Shown here in pieces: positions 61,977 through 64,000 of a stretch of 64,000 nucleotides of DNA. The position numbers and the translations under genes were made by a program. Under the pieces are notes generated by a model. That model worked only from the letters and a program-made list of their open reading frames with translations. It had not been told where the DNA came from and searched no databases. How positions within the stretch are numbered: position 1 is the first letter of the stretch; each line of letters opens with the position of its first letter. This DNA is from Vicinamibacterales bacterium (lineage in GTDB: Bacteria; Acidobacteriota; Vicinamibacteria; Vicinamibacterales; UBA8438): assembly GCA_937766455.1 (NCBI GenBank), contig CALLXD010000011.1:1-64000 (forward strand), in the 5' to 3' direction.

Positions 61977-62654
61977 TCAGATGTCTGTGCTGCCGGGGCG
62001 TGAAGCGACCGCCTGGGCGCCAGCCTCCAGGACGGCCAGGAGCTCTCCCAACACCATCGCGGTTGCGCCCCAGACCCGTTCCCCTTGCAGTTCGAAATAC
62101 GGCACACGAATCTTCTGGTCCTGTCGCCAGCGCCACCCCAGTTTCGGTTGGTCCGGGTGCTGCAGCTCACGCAACGAGACCTCCAGAATCCGCTCCACTT
62201 CCGCTTCGGCCGGCGTCAGCCGCGGTCGCTCGTCCAAGACGGCGACCACCGGGTGCAACGCGAAATTGCTAACCGGGATGTACAGCGGCGAGAGGGGGCC
62301 AAGAACCCGGACCTTGCTGGTGAGTCCGATTTCCTCGTGAGCCTCTCGGAGTGCCGCCTCTTCTACCGACTCGTTGCCGTCTATCGCGCCGCCCGGCAGC
62401 GACACTTGGCCTGCATGCTGCCCCAGGGTGCCTGCCCGACGGGTCAGCACCAGATGCACCTGCTGTGCCACCGGGTAGCACAGCACCAGCGCCGCTGCGG
62501 CGCGGGACCCGGCCGGGATGACCCCCGCCTGCCACCCGCTCCGCGGCCGCGGCGCGAACGCGATGTGGGTGTCGTGGCGCGGGCTGGAGGCGTCGAGCGC
62601 TGCGCGAAGCTGGGCCTCTATCTGATAGAGTGTCGGTGCGGATTCCACGTGCAA
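61977..62654 (-). CDS. NUDIX hydrolase, CoA pyrophosphatase-like
   Basis: 225 residues. RAAAALVLCYPVAQQVHLVLTRRAGTLGQHAGQVSLPGGAIDGNESVEEAALREAHEEIGL carries a fully intact Nudix box (GX5EX7REUXEEXGU) preceded by the HAGQVSLPGGA extension of CoA/YeaB-type enzymes, which cleave CoA to 3',5'-ADP and phosphopantetheine. The parC start lies 15 bases downstream of its stop. Confidence 0.9.
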   Translation of the reverse strand: MHVESAPTLYQIEAQLRAALDASSPRHDTHIAFAPRPRSGWQAGVIPAGSRAAAALVLCYPVAQQVHLVLTRRAGTLGQHAGQVSLPGGAIDGNESVEEAALREAHEEIGLTSKVRVLGPLSPLYIPVSNFALHPVVAVLDERPRLTPAEAEVERILEVSLRELQHPDQPKLGWRWRQDQKIRVPYFELQGERVWGATAMVLGELLAVLEAGAQAVASRPGSTDI

Positions 62655-62718
62655 CTGCCTATCCTACCGCGTCTCATGACGGTGAAAGTATTTCTGCTCT
62701 CCGACTGACCGACACCGC

Positions 62719-64000
62719 ATGACCGACTCCGCTCCGCCAAAGAAAGAGTTCGATCGGTCTATCGTTGAAGGTCCCCTGGCGCGGGCGGTGTGGCACATTG
62801 CCTGGCCCACGATGGTGCAAAACGTCATCGGTGGGCTGCAGGGCATCATCGACCAGGCCATGGTCGGTAACTTTGTCGGCTACACCGGCAATGCCGCCAT
62901 CGGCGTCAGCCTCCAGCTCTTCATCCTCGTGATCGTCTTCGTTGCGTCCGTGTTCACCGGTATGGGTGTGCTAGTGGCGCGGTTTGCCGGAGCCGGTGAC
63001 ACCGACACGGTCAACCGGTCCGTCTATCAGGCCTTTCTGGTGGCCGTCGTGCTGGCGGTCGGGGTCATGGCGCCGCTGGGCTACTGGGCGGCCCCCACAC
63101 TGTTGTCGATGATCAACGCGCCGCCGGAGGTGCAGGTCGAGGCTCTGCCGTACATCAGGATCATGTTTGTGTTCAGCATCGGGATGCTGATGTTCTTCAT
63201 GTTCAGCGGCGCGTTGCGGGCGGCCGGGGACGCCAAGACGCCCATGCGCCTGGGCATCGTGATGACCACGATGAATATCGTGTTCAACATCGTGCTGATC
63301 CGTGGGCTTGGACCGATTCCGGCCTTCGGGACCGCGGGGGCCGCGATGGGGACGGCTCTCGCCAGCGGCATCACCGGCGTCATTTTCATGTGGCTGTTGT
63401 TCTCGAATCGGCTGGTCATCCAGTTCACGCGAACCATGTCCTTCCGGCCAGACTGGGCCATCATCCGGCAGCTATTCAAGTTCGGACTTCCTGCCGGTAT
63501 TCAAGGCATTGCGATGAACCTGGGCGGGGTCCTGATGCTGCGATTCATCGGGTCGCTTGAGTTCAGCGGAGAAGCACAGGCGGCGTACTCGGTCGGCTAC
63601 ACGGAGCTGTTCTCGCTCATTACGTGGACCTCCGTCGGGCTCATGGGGGCGACGGCGGCCGTGGCTGGTCAGAACCTGGGGGCCGGGAAGCCCGAACGTA
63701 GCGCCCGCTCGACTCAGGCGGCAGCCCTGATGGGGCTGGGCGTGGCGGCCAGCATCGGTGTCCTGTTCGTCGTCATACCCCGGCCGCTGCTGTCTGTTTT
63801 TGGTATGCACGACGGGGTTGTGGTCGACCTCGGGGTCGAACTGCTGGGGTATCTGGCTATTTCAGGGCTGTTCGTCACCGTCGCGCTCACCTACACGGGG
63901 GGGCTCCAAGGGACCGGTGATACACGGAGCCCGCTCTATATCTCCATCGTGTCCCAGGTCATCATCCCGCTCGGTATCTGCGCCACGCTCGAGGCGACCT
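62719..64000 (+). CDS. MATE family efflux transporter, 3' end outside window
   Basis: 427 residues are visible from the ATG at 62719 to the window end, with no stop. MTDSAPPKKEFDRSIVEGPL, then RAVWHIAWPTMVQNVIGGLQGIIDQAMVGNFVGYTGNAAIGV is the MATE N-terminus. FMFSGALRAAGDAKTPMRLGIVMTTMNIVFN, LFKFGLPAGIQGIAMNLGGVLM and GLMGATAAVAGQNLGAGKPERSARS follow. About ten of the expected twelve helices are seen. An Na+- or H+-driven multidrug exporter. It is not in the ORF track because it lacks a stop in the window. Confidence 0.92.
   Translation, partial: MTDSAPPKKEFDRSIVEGPLARAVWHIAWPTMVQNVIGGLQGIIDQAMVGNFVGYTGNAAIGVSLQLFILVIVFVASVFTGMGVLVARFAGAGDTDTVNRSVYQAFLVAVVLAVGVMAPLGYWAAPTLLSMINAPPEVQVEALPYIRIMFVFSIGMLMFFMFSGALRAAGDAKTPMRLGIVMTTMNIVFNIVLIRGLGPIPAFGTAGAAMGTALASGITGVIFMWLLFSNRLVIQFTRTMSFRPDWAIIRQLFKFGLPAGIQGIAMNLGGVLMLRFIGSLEFSGEAQAAYSVGYTELFSLITWTSVGLMGATAAVAGQNLGAGKPERSARSTQAAALMGLGVAASIGVLFVVIPRPLLSVFGMHDGVVVDLGVELLGYLAISGLFVTVALTYTGGLQGTGDTRSPLYISIVSQVIIPLGICATLEAT

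Overview
The window is about 64 kb of high-GC bacterial chromosome with dense gene packing, frequent 4-nt stop/start overlaps and many GTG starts. No rRNA, tRNA or taxonomic marker was found that would fix the phylum. The mix of genes (S9 oligopeptidase, M6 peptidase, exosortase-like proteins, DUF2277/DUF6526/DUF4399 proteins, a TonB receptor with a carboxypeptidase-regulatory N-terminus, ExeA-SPOR fusion, TAXI-TRAP transporter) is what I would expect of an Acidobacteriota genome of the Vicinamibacteria type, but this is inference. The stretch is mostly chromosomal housekeeping and lipid or secondary metabolism. One gene-decay hotspot lies at about 19.8-22.7 kb. Several genes carry single-base frameshifts, so either the lineage is losing genes or the assembly has indel errors.

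Layout. 0-8.8 kb: BASS-family symporter (cut by the window edge), DECR2-like reductase, acyltransferase-3, a large secreted M6 metallopeptidase, two consecutive exosortase-like membrane proteins, S-adenosylmethionine decarboxylase (speD) and a DUF6526 protein. 8.9-16.8 kb: pterin dehydratase, an adenylating enzyme and an aldehyde dehydrogenase (possible carboxylate-reducing pair) flanking a DUF4399 lipoprotein, then an ABC ATPase and large FtsX-like permease. 16.8-22.7 kb: secreted VOC protein, frameshifted oligopeptidase B, then decayed genes: a spermidine-synthase-like fragment, an internally deleted abortive-infection gene ending in an integron attC-like site, a solute-binding-protein remnant, and a 495-bp tandem duplication. 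22.6-25.7 kb: a ZnuD-like metal TonB receptor and an ArsR regulator with a palindromic operator and a small membrane protein. 25.7-35.2 kb: acetyltransferases, a deletion scar joining a GNAT gene to DUF2277, FetB, a CADD/PqqC-like protein, SnoaL, NIPSNAP and NUDIX proteins, a DUF411 protein with an in-frame TGA, a DUF2817 peptidase, DUF1697, PlsC, a Lon-substrate-domain protein and an SRPBCC protein.

35.2-44.4 kb is one tightly coupled minus-strand operon of nine genes. In transcription order they are a GcvH-like lipoyl protein, COG0523 GTPase, small Cys-rich protein, double 4Fe-4S ferredoxin, radical SAM enzyme, DUF116-polyprenyl synthase fusion, a terpene cyclase-like alpha-toroid protein, a DxDDTS class-II cyclase and a cysteine desulfurase. 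It looks like an undescribed isoprenoid pathway with dedicated Fe-S and lipoyl redox parts. 44.6-48 kb: a TAXI-type TRAP transporter. 48-53.6 kb: a minus-strand aromatic-acid cluster (HemN-like radical SAM, chorismate-lyase-like, flavin-dependent halogenase-like, thioesterase, PaaK-like ligase, VOC protein). 53.6-64 kb: PQQ-repeat beta-propeller, iron alcohol dehydrogenase, ExeA-SPOR ATPase, topoisomerase IV (parE, parC), CoA-type NUDIX hydrolase and a MATE exporter cut by the window end.

The two strongest leads are the DUF411 gene, where TGA replaces the first Cys of the conserved TCGCC motif and is followed by a well-placed GGUC-loop hairpin (candidate selenoprotein), and the isoprenoid/lipoyl/Fe-S operon.
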